Shown here piece by piece: positions 32,038 to 43,200 of a stretch of 64,000 nt of DNA. Position 1 is the first letter of the stretch. Every line of letters begins with the position of its first letter. Location of the stretch: positions 72,697,444 to 72,761,443 of the forward strand of contig CAMZMU010000117.1 of the NCBI GenBank assembly GCA_947311845.1, in the 5' to 3' direction. The notes under the pieces are model-generated. The model did not search any database. It was not told where the DNA came from and worked only from the letters and a program-made list of their open reading frames with translations. Made by a program: the position numbers and the translations under genes. The DNA is from Poa pratensis (lineage: Eukaryota; Streptophyta; Magnoliopsida; Poales; Poaceae).

Positions 32038-32231
32038 TCTTTAGTCCCGGTTGGTAACACCAACCGGGTCATGTGGCTCACGAAGTGGTCGTGATGATAC
32101 TGCTGATCCAACAGCTCACAATCCCTCAAAAGAAACACACCCCTGATCCAACGTCTCACAAGCGCTTGAAAGAAACACACGATCCGTGTGCTTCTTTAGT
32201 CCCGGTTGGTAACACCAACCGGGACTAAAGG
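32038..32231. repeat. Internal CACTA palindromes and 40-bp-type repeat
   Basis: Units of CTTTAGTCCCGGTTGGTAAC plus complement lie at 32039-32070 (right arm truncated) and 32193-32231 (full). Between them are copies of the unit related to 6634-6765 in inverse orientation. Confidence 0.75.
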
Positions 32232-32310
32232 CGGGTTTTGCGGTCACGACACGTGTCCTCCCCCAGCGCTGCCCTGGGCACGTGTCCTCCCCCAGCGCTG
32301 CCTTGGAGGT

Positions 32311-32320
32311 CTTTATATAT
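32311..32320 (+). promoter_or_regulatory. TATA box of the CACTA B accessory gene
   Basis: CTTTATATAT is 63 nt before the ATG at 32383, a normal distance for a TATA box with a short leader. The region around it is conserved in element A (about 6528-6545). Confidence 0.5.
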
Positions 32321-32382
32321 TGTCGCCGACGGGGTAAACACTAATCCACCATTCCTAGCCACGAACGCATCGTCTCCACGAG

Positions 32383-32871
32383 ATGGATCCGCCACGCCCG
32401 CCGCAGCGCCTTCTAGACGAGGTCGAGCGTGCTCGGCAGAGCGTGCTTGGGCGCAACCGCAGAAGCCTATCCCGCCGTATGCCCACGAGCCCGGCGTGGA
32501 GAGGAATGCCCAGCTACCGGCCTGCTGCTCCACCAGATGCCGCCGCACATCCACCTGGCGCCGCTGCACCTCCACCAGGCGCCGCCGCTCCTCCCGCGGA
32601 GGAGGAGGACGACGACTTCGACTGGAGCGACGACGGGGAAGAGGGTTGTGGGTTGCAGATACAGGAGGCCATGGAAGCCTCCTTCCAGTCTGTCCGCGAC
32701 TACCCTGTCCAGCGAGCCAAGACTTCCTACCAGCTCAAGGCGAAGGAGGCTTCCGAGCTGGATTGGGCGCTGAAAGACTCATCCTCCATGGATCTTGCCC
32801 TCCGTCGCAAACGTGCGCGCGAGAACCGGGCGGCCGCCCACGGGGCTGGCTCCTCCCGCCGTTCCCCCTAA
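32383..32871 (+). CDS. CACTA accessory protein, 162 aa, unknown function
   Basis: The ATG at 32383 opens a frame beginning MDPPRPPQRLLDEVERARQ. Order of parts: basic N-terminus (to ~residue 45), a Pro/Ala repeat (AAAPPPGAAAPP, ~50-72), an acidic patch (EEEDDDFDWSDDGEE), and a helical, charged C-terminus shared with 6195-6446 of element A. No known domain is recognised. Conservation of the C-terminus between two CACTA copies, and a TATA box upstream, suggest a real gene. The acidic patch followed by a basic helix could suit a DNA- or transposase-binding partner; that is inference only. Confidence 0.6.
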   Translation: MDPPRPPQRLLDEVERARQSVLGRNRRSLSRRMPTSPAWRGMPSYRPAAPPDAAAHPPGAAAPPPGAAAPPAEEEDDDFDWSDDGEEGCGLQIQEAMEASFQSVRDYPVQRAKTSYQLKAKEASELDWALKDSSSMDLALRRKRARENRAAAHGAGSSRRSP

Positions 32872-32924
32872 TCCTACGGCCTTCGAGCCAGCAAGTCCGT
32901 TTATGTAGAATAATGTTGGTGATG

Positions 32925-33210
32925 TTGGATCAGGGGTGTGTTTCTTTCAAGCGCTTGTGAGACGTTGGATCATGTGTAATAATGTATTAAACCTTTTATG
33001 TAATGCATTCTATGGAATGTATTAAACCTTGATGTGGCTCACGAAGTGGTCGTGATACTACTGATCCAACAGCTCACAATCTCTCAAAAGAAACACACCC
33101 CTGATCCAACATCTCACAAGCGCTTGAAAGAAACACACCGCTGATCCAACGGCTCACAAGCGTTGGAAGGAAGCACACGATCCGTGTGCTTCTTCCTGAT
33201 TGGGCATACT
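32925..33210. repeat. Inverted copies of the 40-bp repeat in CACTA B
   Basis: One unit in + sense (about 32929-32970, GGATCAGGGGTGTGTTTC) and at least three in the opposite sense (33062-33190, GAAACACACCCCTGATCC) flank the 3' end of the accessory gene, making a large interrupted inverted repeat. Confidence 0.65.
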
Positions 33211-33246
33211 ACATTAGTCCCGGTTGGTGTTACCAACCGGGACTAG
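33211..33246. repeat. Internal CACTA palindrome
   Basis: A near-perfect inverted repeat TTAGTCCCGGTTGG...CCAACCGGGACTA lies between the accessory gene and the antisense gene. Confidence 0.8.
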
Positions 33247-33391
33247 TTCTAAAAATCCAACGGCTCACAAGCCCTCACAAGCTCACAAGCCCTCAAAAGA
33301 AACATCCCACATTGAATCGATAAATTAATGTAACATACAACTAGAGATCTACGTTACAACTTCACTAGTTCTAAATACTGGATAGAACAAA

Positions 33392-33951
33392 TTAAGGTAC
33401 AACTGCAACTTCACCATCCGCCGTGTTGCCACCCTTGCCCTTTGATGAAGATTCTGCCTTCTTGCCTTTGCGCTTGGACGAAGATTCAGCCTTCTTGCCA
33501 TTACCCTTGCTCGATGCTTCAGCCTTCTTCTCCTTGCCTTTGCTCAGTGCTTCAACCCTCCTTTCCTTTGACGACGGCATGAAATTATCGTCATCATCGC
33601 TGTCAACTACCCAGAGACATGAACGACCGTACGAAGCACACGGTCAGCTTCAGTTCGGTAGAACGGACTATTCGTAACTTTCCTGTCAAACTTATCTGCA
33701 AGCCTGAGCATTTCTGCACGAATTTCCAGCGGGGTCCTATACGGAAACCCATCGCGGCATAGCTTCGCCCCAAGCAAAGCGAGATGACTCTCAGTGTGCA
33801 AAATTTCTTCAATTGGAACTACCCTACCATCTACCTTCAAATTGCTCGAAAGCCTTGCGAGATGCTCGGATGCGGAAATGTGAAACCCGGACACACACTT
33901 CTCGCAAGGACCAATACACACCATGCTTGCGCTCAAGTGAGTATCAAGCAT
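33392..33951 (-). pseudogene. Antisense Lys/Ser-rich CACTA ORF
   Basis: The minus-strand frame from 33951 (MLDTHLSASMVCIGPCEKCV) codes for 114 residues. They include VPIEEILHTESHLALLGAKL and a basic stretch RLADKFDRKVTNSPFYRTEA. After a frame break near 33605 it continues as VVDSDDDDNFMPSSKERR and then 3-4 repeats of the KGKGKKAESSS type. The C-x(3)-C-x(2)-C spacing near the start might bind metal, but this is not a known motif. The gene runs opposite to the transposase genes of element B. Function unknown; the Lys/Ser repeats suggest nucleic-acid or chromatin contact (inference). Confidence 0.5.
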
Positions 33952-33959
33952 ACCTTCGA

Positions 33960-34520
33960 CTGGATTTTATAGAACAACCGGCAGGAAATAATTGGGCGGG
34001 AAACGGTGGCGCGAAGAAAATGTGCGGGAAAAGGTGGCGGGAAGAAATTTGGCATAAGACGGTGGCGGGAAAAAATTAGGCGGACAAAACTGTGACAAAT
34101 TTTTTCAAATTAGATGACGCAAATTACACAGACAAAAAAACACAACATAAGTCAAATTTGAATACATTCAGACAATTAAACTAAGTATAAAAGAAAAATA
34201 CACTGGAGCAGAAAAAATTCATATTAAAAGCATTTTTAGAAATTCATATTAAAAGAAACTAGAGAAAACATAAGTAAATAGATATAAATTCATATTATTT
34301 CAAACATTCTATTAGTAAACAAAAATGATATAATTATTTCAACCATTTTATAAAACAGAAAATGGTTTTCAATTAGTTATTCAAATTCAAACACTTTTCA
34401 TGTTGAAAGTTTTGTCAGATTCAAAAATATGCAAAAACTGCTTAATTCAAATGTTTAAATGTTTAAAAAAAGGTCCTGGTTCTGTTCAGAAATAAAAGTT
34501 CAGCTGCGCGCGCAATTTTT
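33960..34520. other. AT-rich spacer in CACTA B
   Basis: GGCGGGAA-type repeats (about 33995-34075) are followed by AT-rich sequence without coding sense. It separates the antisense gene from the Transposase_24/Ulp1 promoter and could hold the antisense promoter. Confidence 0.4.
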
Positions 34521-34524
34521 GGAA

Positions 34525-34681
34525 CTTTAGTCCCGGCTGGAGCCACGGGCCGCGACTAAAGGTGTGTTTAGCGCGCGGGAACGCGAAAAGCCCTCCAACC
34601 CCTTTAGTCGCGGCCCGTGGCTAAAACCGGGACTAAAGACCCCCTTTAGTCGCGGGTTGAGCCACGGGCCGCGACTAAAGG
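34525..34681. repeat. Internal CACTA palindromes before the Transposase_24/Ulp1 gene
   Basis: Three units of TTTAGTCCCGGCTGGAGCC type with inverted partners (34525-34562, 34599-34640, 34643-34681). Similar units precede the remnant leader in element A. Confidence 0.75.
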
Positions 34682-34729
34682 TCCCTCCCCTACATAAGCC
34701 GCACGGTTGGTCCTTAGCCATTTTTCATC

Positions 34730-34995
34730 GAAGAAAATCGCGGAGGAGCAAAGGGGACGCCGTCAGGCTGCCAAAATTCGCCGTCGCCGCGTCGCCCGCC
34801 CCTGATCCCCTGCCTCCGCCGCCGTCGATCTGCCGCTCCGCCGCGGAGGAGCCGCCGCCCCGAGGTGCTGCCCCACCCCTGCCGCACGCCGTCTGCGACA
34901 CCGCCGTCGCCGCGTCGCCCCTGCCTCGCGCTGCCGTGCCGCCGCCGCCGAGGTTGGAGCTCTGCCCCTCTTGCTCTTGCTCTCTTCCTCTTGCT
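34730..34995 (+). other. GC-rich leader exon of the Transposase_24/Ulp1 gene
   Basis: A TATA-like CTACATAAG lies upstream (34690-34698). The leader is Pro/Ala/Ser-coding in several frames and ends at CTTGCTAG|GTACAG, a plausible splice donor. The next acceptor is TTTTGCAG before the ATG exon at 35801. The leader is probably untranslated. Confidence 0.4.
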
Positions 34996-35107
34996 AGGTA
35001 CAGTACGGGTACGGGCGTGGCGGGTGGTGGCGGGTGGTGGCGGCCACGGGCGCCACGGCCACGGCCACGGCGTGGTGGCCGCCGCGCCAGGCCACGGCCC
35101 CTGTGGA

Positions 35108-35640
35108 TTTTAGTTAGGCATTGTTAGAAAATTAGATGCTAGATACAAATTAGATGTTAATTAGATGTTAGTTCACAAATTAGTTCTAAAATTAGTTGTT
35201 AGAGATGCAAATTAGATGTTAGAAAAAATTAGATGCAAATTAGATGTTAGAAAAATTAGATGTTAATTTTACTTCTAAAATTAGTTGTTAGAGATGCAAA
35301 TTAGATGTTAGAAAAAATTAGATGTTAATTTTAGATGTTAGAAAAAATTAGATGTTGATTTTATTAGTTCTAAAATTAGTTGTTAGAGATGCAAATTAGA
35401 TGAAAAAAAATTAGATGCAAATTAGATGTTAGAAAAAATTAGATGCAAATTAGATGTTAGAAAAATTAGATGTTAATTTTACTTCTAAAATTAGTTGTTA
35501 GAGATGCAAATTAGATGTTAGAAAAAATTAGATGTTAATTTTAGATGTTAGAAAAATTAGATGTTAATTGATTTGTAGTAATTTTTAGTAATTGATTTGT
35601 AGTAATTTTTAGTAATTGATTTGTAGTGGATATATTGTGA
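35108..35640. repeat. AT-rich minisatellite in the first intron of the Transposase_24/Ulp1 gene
   Basis: Short units (TTAGATGTTAGAAAAAATTAG and ATGCAAATTAGATG) are arranged in a higher-order unit that begins TTCTAAAATTAGTTGTTAGA near 35184, 35274, 35369 and 35486. A second short repeat (AATTGATTTGTAGTAATTTT) closes it. It is non-coding. Confidence 0.8.
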
Positions 35641-35806
35641 CTTAATAGATTTGTAGTAATTTTTTAATTACAAAGTATTGATGATAACAATTGATACACA
35701 TTAGATAAGTGACTTGTATTGATCGCTTTAGTAATTATTTATAACAATTGATACTCATTTTATTTGATGCATTTTGAAATAATATTGTGTGCATTTTGCA
35801 GAAACT

Positions 35807-38800
35807 ATGGATCCACCTAGTCCAACCCGCAGAGACCTAGTACAGGAAGAAATTCTCGAGGATATAATCCACGACGCCCCAGATGCTGATCCAGCCGAAT
35901 CTCCGTCGTCGTATCTGAACCCCTCCGGGGATGGAATGGAGGTCGACCGAAGTCAGGATGAAGTCGACGGCTCCGATGATGGAGAAGGCGATAGCTCCGA
36001 TGATGGAGAAGCCGGTGGACCCTTAACGAAGTCCGGCGAGGTAGATATATGAAGTTCGGCGATCAGTAGATGCATTACTTGAGTTGTATATATATAAATT
36101 GACGAATGTTTCTTCTCTTAGGCCTCCACATCGAGCAAATATACCAAACGAGGCCCGACCAAAATGTTGGCCCCATCTACGCATTACACATTTGAGGTCA
36201 TAAAGCCTACGGGCGAACCGAAGGAACCCAAGAAGGCTGCCGATGTATTTAGAAAACAATGCGGAGTTCTGGTTAGGGATCACGTCCCGATCAGCGTTCG
36301 AGAATGGATCAGCGCAAAGGGGCGAACGATAGTGAGTATATCGCCGAAAGGTACAAAACGGGTCTTTGGAATGACCTCATGGCACATTTCACCCTGCCAG
36401 AATTGGAGGATCCTGCCGACACTGCAAAATTGAGGGAGAAAGTCAAGCGGTGGACTCTCTCGAAGATGGCCGAACTATTCCGGGTGTGGAAGAAAAGATT
36501 ATGGCAAGAATATCGGAAGAAAAAGACTGCTCCAGTATTCGAAGGCTATCTAGCGAAGCAGGCGGATCACTGGAACGCATTTAAGGAGTACAAGGAGTCA
36601 GAAGATGCCAAGGAGCTGTCAAAAAAGAACAAGAAAAATGCTGACATGAAAATGTATCACCATAAATTGGGGCCAGGGGGCTACAAGACTGCCATGCCAA
36701 AGTGGGATAAAAAAGAGCAAGAGCTGCTTGCTAAAGGGATCCAACCAGAACCATTGCGCGAAGAATGGGAAACGAGGGCAAGGAATTGGTTCCTTGCGCA
36801 TGGGAGTTCATACGACGAAACAACGGGGACCTTATTTGCAGTGACGGGATTAGGGTACCCAGGGACAATTGGCTTAGAGTGGTGAAAGAAATTAAAGAGG
36901 GGAAGTTAAAGTTCCGTCCCGATAGAGAGAAAGACATGCTGACATTGGTCCTCGGGAATGATGAAAAAGGAGGACGAGTACGAGGCTTTGGCCCTAGTTG
37001 TCCGTGGTGGATGGGGTTTGCCAAAGACATGGAAACTTACAGAAGCCGATCGAGAGCAAAGCGGCGACAGGAGGAGGAGGTGGGAGACAAGTTCAGCCAG
37101 TTGTTTGCCAGAATTGACAACCAGCAGCAGCAGATTGATGAACTTAGAGGAGTAGTGCGCCAGCAAGATCCTGCACTCGATATTACCGCCGGCCCGTCTC
37201 AGCGTAAAAGCAGCGTGGGTGACTCGGAGGTCCCGGCTGACGATGCACGGCGAATGATAGAAGGCGGTCCTGGCTACCCCGTGGATGGAATCAAGGATTC
37301 AATATCTTGTGAGCTCCATCAGAAAATGGTGAACATATCCATGAAGGTGGCGGTCGGATGTGTTGTACCTTGTCCACCTGACGCACGCTGGAATGACCGT
37401 GAGATTCCAGCTGGCTATGCTAAAGTCGTGGTGGATGAAGTACTACCGGACTTTATTGATATGCTGCTTGCCATCCCTGGACCGCAAGATGAGAGGACAC
37501 TCGGAGAAGTAGTGGGTGCTGTCATTCTATGGGACAAGAACAACATCAGGCTTCCAGGCTCGGCGCCAAGGACAAAACCGCCTCCGAGTCGTCGCAGGTC
37601 CCCTACACCTCCAAGAAGCAGCCCACCCCATGACTACGACCACCACAGCGCGAGTCCATCTCGATCTCCGCCGCCGGACTTGGATCCACCGTCTTCGCCG
37701 CCGCCTTTGCCCGCTAAGGACAATAAGCGGAAGCGTGCTCCGTCGATGAGTACTAACCGACGCAGCAGCCCAAAAAGACAAAGCTCGCCCCTCCCAACAG
37801 TACCTCATAAGAATCTTCCTATCAGACCATATGACCGTACCGACGAGGAAACCGCAGCGATCGCAAAGGCCGAAAAAGATGCGCATTTTGCAAAGAAGAA
37901 ACCCAAGGCCGCCCCGGTATACACCGAGAAGCAAATAGCGTATGCACATGAATTTCTGAGCACACCATCGCAATATGACTTGCACCATAAGCCAGATAAC
38001 TATCTACGCACACTTCAGAAGGAAGTGCGGAAGGGCAAATCAGGTGATAGTGCAAGCGGGAACAAATCAAGTAAAGGTGCAAGTGCGAAAAGAAGGGACG
38101 TTCCCCAGCTCGGAGAACAGGCCAAACAGTCGATCCCACCCCTCAAGGTGTTATCCAGAGACGTTCCCGTGCAGGCGGAAAATCAGGATATGGCAGAAGC
38201 TGCGAAGTTGGCGGCCGCTATGGGTGTGACTATTGCGGAATTGCTTGGTACCCAAGACGACAATATACCCAAGGCTCCTGTAGTCCGTACATATGTCCCA
38301 AAGGAGGAATTGGTCAGCAGAGAGAAGTGGCAACAACTGCCAACACAAATGCGGAAATTGCATGACTGGTACATGCAAGAGTCACAGAAGGGCAGGATAA
38401 TGATCGTGGCGAAAGTCCCACATGAGTACTACTTCCGAGAAGACGAGGTCCATGTTGACTTTTCAGAACTCTACCAGTTATACAATTTCGACGCCCTCGA
38501 CAAATGTCTCATAAGTTGCTACTGTCTGTAAGTTGTTGAATTCATTGTCTACTTATAAGTTGTTCAGTTTTTCAGCTGTTCAGTTCATTGCATTTTAATT
38601 ATTCATTGTCTACTCTATTATGCAGAATGAAGATCCGGGAATGTAAAAGAAAGATCTATAGTGTTGGGTTCATTGACCCAGATAAAGTACATCTGTATTC
38701 TTTAACGACGAAACCCGCCGAGACGGAGGATAACCTTCTAAGGTTTCTAGGGGAGCAAAATTTCTGTGACCACATACTGTTTCCTTACAACTTCGGGTGA

Positions 38801-39575
38801 GGATTTTACTATGTTGTACACATTCACTTTTGCTTACTCGATGTTAACTGTAATTGATGAGTTACTGACGTATATATAAACGTGTGCAGGTTCCACTGGA
38901 TTCTGCTAAACATTCGGTTGATAAGGGAATAGTGGAAGTCATGGACCCATTAAAAAGACCCTTGGAAGAGTTCCGCAGCATGCAGGACATGCTCCAGACG
39001 TAATTTTCGCGCTATATCGGTCTCTTTCGTTGATTTCATGAGATATCAGGTAATGAATAACTCATTCATTAATTCATTTTCTTTGCCGGGCAGGGTTTGG
39101 ATCCGGTTCAAGAGTGTGGTGGAGGGTTCCTTTAGTGAGAAGCTGACGTTTACTCCGATCCCGGTAAGTAGTACGAGATATGTCTACGCATCTCTTTACT
39201 TCTAGTTTCAATACAATTATGATGCTAGATTGTTATTTTGATTGAATTATATTCTCGTAAAGTGCGCGAGGCAGCCACAGGGGACGAATCTATGTGGATA
39301 CTACGTTTGCGAGTTCATTCGCGCGTTTACCACTGAGCACAAGGATTATAGAGTCGACGTAAGCAATACATTCAAATCATTATTTTATTACCGTCACTTT
39401 TTGTTATCATGATTGATGTTCATATTGATCTCCTCTTCTTATATAGTTCGACCAAATGCGGGATCGACTCCTACCAGAGCAACGCGTACTAGCAATTGCT
39501 GAGGAGCTGGCGGGATTTTTGTTGAGCGAGATGGTAGACGACGCCGGAGAATTTAGTGTGAATAGGCGCTTCTGA
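35807..39575 (+). pseudogene. CACTA gene with Transposase_24 and Ulp1-type (C48) protease domains
   Basis: Coding exons inferred from GT-AG: 35807-36040, 36122 to 38527, 38626-38798, 38890-38999, 39094-39163, 39263-39358, 39447-39575. Order: acidic N-terminus; Transposase_24 segment (NDLMAHFTLPELEDPADTAK, LWQEYRKKKTAPVFEGYLAK, PRDNWLRVVKEIKEGKLKFR); Pro/Ser/Lys-rich linker; Ulp1/SENP-like cysteine protease with His (FHW, codon 38894), Asp (MDP, 38944), Gln (RQPQ) and Cys (NLCGYYVC, 39293). Ulp1 enzymes cleave SUMO or related modifiers. One-base frame breaks near 36320, 36830 and 38915 mean this copy is broken, though the catalytic residues remain. Confidence 0.75.
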
Positions 39576-39843
39576 TGATCCCCGGCCGTGTAATCGAATA
39601 TACGGGGTCTAGTCCCGGTAATTGTGATCTCCATGTAAATATCAAAATTGTATATATTTGTATGCTCGATCGCAAGACAAGTTATCTTATATATGCACGA
39701 ATGTGTACGGTATGTGGTAGCGTAGAAATACCGCTAAAAGAAAACAATTATCTTTGCATGCTTGAAGAAATAAATAAAAGAAAACAAATAAACCCTAAAC
39801 ACTAAACCCTAAAGCAATAAATAAAAGAAAATAAAAGAAAACT

Positions 39844-40130
39844 ATTAGTCGCGGCCTGTTATACGGACCGGGACTAAAGGTGTTGCCCCCAGCGCGCTCC
39901 GCAGGCGGCCACGTGGTGGGCCTCTGGTCCCGGCCCGTTATACGAGCCGGGACTAAAGGTGTTGCCCCCAGCGCGCTCCGCAGGCGGCCACGTGGTGGAT
40001 GTTCTGTCCCGGCTGGTAACAGGCCCGGGACTAAAGGGTTGGCCTTTAGTCCCGCCTGGCCTGTCCCGGTTCTCGACCCGGGACAGAAGCCCCTCACGGC
40101 CCGGGACAGGAGGCCCTGTCTCCACTAGTG
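39844..40130. repeat. 3' subterminal and terminal repeats of CACTA B
   Basis: Inverted-repeat units with GGACTAAAGG and TAGTCGCGG or TAGTCCCG (39846-39880, 39928-39960, 40003-40045, 40060-40110) precede the terminus CTCCACTAGTG at 40120-40130. Confidence 0.85.
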
Positions 40131-40133
40131 TAA

Positions 40134-40211
40134 AAAAGTGTCACTAGCAGAGCTATAAAATTATGCATGTTACGTGTCTTTCTCCCGACACTTAGTTAGG
40201 ATCGGAGATAG
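40134..40211. mobile_element. Right piece of the Stowaway MITE split by CACTA B
   Basis: AAAGTGTC near its start pairs with CGACACTT at 40186-40192. The end GGATCGGAGATAG is followed by TA (40212-40213). Joined to 28583-28598 (TAA counted once), the MITE is about 97 bp. Confidence 0.65.
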
Positions 40212-40213
40212 TA

Positions 40214-43200
40214 ATATTTTTCTTGTCGTTTTTTACTAAATCCAAGTCCGCTGAAATTTATTATGTCCAAGTTGACATACTGAACCGTCTGGTATCTCTG
40301 ATCTCTATGTTGAGAGTTGCGCTTGCATGGGTGGACAAAATCAAAATTGCATCACATGTCAAGCACCGTGTAGTTGCACATAAGAAAATATTAGACATAC
40401 GAATATATTCGGGAAATGGTTATCGGGTTTGAGCAGACAACTTAAAACTTAGATCCACTTGGAAGCGTATGATTTATGCTGGGCTACGTGGAACTTTGTA
40501 ATGATAAATTGAACAATCAACCAATTTCAGATTTCATTTCTATACGTTATTCACGTGGCCATACACCATACATGGTAGTTGTTGTAGCGTGTGGAGGCAC
40601 GGGATTCTCTCGTCGGGTGCAGCTCAGTCACTTGAAGATGGTAACTCTAGGTAAATCTTCAACCAATTTGCATGGTGTTCTATTATCAATTTGATTATTA
40701 GTGTTGCATATGTTGTTATATCTTATAATTATTGCGGCTGCTATGCCTTTTAGATGTCATTTTCTTGTAAGGATTCACAACTTTGCTACGAAATGCTTAC
40801 ATTAAACACCATTGATATTTTTACTCTCTTTTTTGAAACAAAAAGATGCAAACACGCTCTTTGTAGAATCAGTGGTAGTTACCGGAATGGTGCGTACCTG
40901 AGATAAGAGATTAGGATATGGTAAGCGTTAGTAAAGTCTGACTCGCCCTCCTCCTTCTTTGTATTATTATTATTGTTATTATTATTATTATTATTTGTTG
41001 TCGTTGTCGTCGTTATGAATTACCAGTTACCCCATTTTATGAATATGATTCCTCTAGATTAAGAAATATATTTCCCTTTTTGCACCTTTTAAGAATTTTT
41101 GCCAACTCACAGGACCTGCTCGTTAGGATGAAGTTGCACACTTTCGTAGAAGAATGTATGATTTAAATTCTATACTAAGTAATTTGTTTAGCTTAATGTA
41201 ATTACAGTGCACTTTCATAGCAAATTGCTGCTACTATCAAAGAACGATGGTCTAGCTACGAACCAAATTTGCAATCCCTTAGTTTTTGGCAAATCTTCCT
41301 TTTGTCTAACAAATCATTTTTAAATTAAAAGCTAGGGCAAAAAAGTACATATTATTTACTTAATTTTTCTTAGAATTTTTTTTATGTCCATTAAATAGAA
41401 AAGAGATCAGACATGGTGATAAAATAAATGATAAGTGAGTACAACAGGTTTAGCAACTTCTTCATGCCCTCTACATGATACTCGAATTAATATATTATCG
41501 GTAGATACTTGATTTTCTAATGAGGTAGACACTTTTGCATGTTAAGGTTTCCACTTCAAACCATTCAGGTTTAAACTTCAATTTCTAGTTGTGGTTTAGG
41601 TTGAAATTTGACTTCATTCAAACTAGCACTTATGTATCTATCTAGGTAGGCAGACACATAACCGAAGTCAGTTTGACACAAACTATACAAAAATATTTAT
41701 ATTAGGGTATAGACAACCCGATCCACCTGCAACTCCAAATAGAAACAACCATCTAATTTTCCCAAGCAACCCCGAGTACTGGAAAATATAAATGAAATTC
41801 TCTAAGTGAAATCAGAGCATGTTTATCAATTTGTGATAACTAATTATTTGAACGAGAAATGTCATGTGAACACCCTTGGCGGGCTTCTTTTGAGACCGGG
41901 TGGCTATACTTGTAGCTATGATTTTCATCGTTGGTCTTTTCTACTCGTACCCCGCTCCCTCAAGGTACATCTTCGATTAATGTGCTTCTTATCTTGACAT
42001 TATGTGTGTCTTTAAGGTGTCCAATAGTATACACCTACATGATTGTTCTCTACTAGAACTAAAAATCGATACTTTATTCATTGTTTTGGTAAATGCAATT
42101 AGGAGTGTCACTTATCATAACAAACATGCCATATTTCACAAGAATTCCCGTGGCAACACAAGGGTATTATCTAATATATAATACGATTGAGCCCAATGCT
42201 AACATCGTAGAAGTAAGTATCTATACTCACCGCAAAGCTTTCGCTAATTTTCCCTCCATTAAGATTAAGTAGCACTTGCTTGCTTCTTCTCCGCCAGCTT
42301 CACGTGCATGTACAAGAGCAGCAACATGTGGGCTAGTTTGTTATTCATCAAACAAGATATCTTCCTAATCAAGAAGATAAGGTTATCTACAAGTTTGGAA
42401 CCGCTGATGTGGACCACACTCAAATGGTGTGACAAGGTGGTCTCTCGCTCTGGATTTGAAGGTTGGCTCTCCTTTCATGATCAAGCCGACGAAAATGGGA
42501 TAATTATCAATATTAAAGTCTATGTTCCGCAAAATTAACTAAATTGTTCTTTGTAAGGTCCATATGTGTTCCGCCCCTCGCCCTTGGTAGACCGTTGACG
42601 AAGCTAACCTACTACAACAAGAAGACATGCAATAGGATTATTCCCTGCTTATTTTTTCTCCAAATCTACCTTTTCTCCTCCTTTATAAATAATATTGTGC
42701 TCTCCTATTTCTCTTACAATTTTCTGACCCATGGGAGAATTAATAAAAATTAATATATTTTATACTAGACTTCTATACTTCTCTTACATTTTTCTTACAT
42801 TATTATTGTGTTAATGAGTATGATTGTTTTATTACTTAGGTTACATAATTAACCAAATAATAACTTTTTTGGATCATTAGTTATAGTGTTCCTTATTATA
42901 CGGTTGTAATGTATATAACTGCAAAGTTTGTCGTTGCTAAATTTATATTGTATGCTGTAATAAAAGTTCTCTCTAGACTATTTTTTATAATTGCATAAAC
43001 TATATATTGTGTATATATATTTGCATGTGTGTGTTTGTTTATATATTTTAATAGCCTTGAATATTGCGATAGAAAACTCTAAAGCGTATATTCGAACAAA
43101 TATCTTAGTAGTGGTTCTAGTGTACTATTAGGCCAGTACAATTATAAAAACTTCTTAGTATAAACTGAACCATTAAGAAAATGTGTATTCCATGTTCGGT

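Larger units (their letters stand above)
28599..40130 (+). mobile_element. CACTA transposon B, complete ends, internally deleted
   Basis: It begins CACTAGTAGAAAACTG and ends with GTCTCCACTAGTG (reverse complement CACTAGTGGAGAC). TAA is duplicated on both sides (28596-28598, 40131-40133). It contains TNP2 without its first ~350 codons, an accessory ORF, an antisense ORF and a Transposase_24/Ulp1 gene, with palindromic repeats at both ends and between genes. The N-terminal part of TNP2 and the upstream coiled-coil gene seen in A are missing here, which suggests a 5' internal deletion near 28930-28945. Confidence 0.9.

Noticed and set aside
34564..35127. 187-codon ORF in the GC-rich leader of CACTA B
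   Set aside because: It runs through the palindromic repeats and past the inferred splice donor. It is Pro/Arg-rich with no domain, so an untranslated leader exon fits better.
40962..41012. ATT array considered as a functional element
   Set aside because: A plain microsatellite explains it.
42308..42538. 76-codon ORF in the intergenic region
   Set aside because: Some coding-like composition, but no family likeness and no neighbouring exons could be supported.
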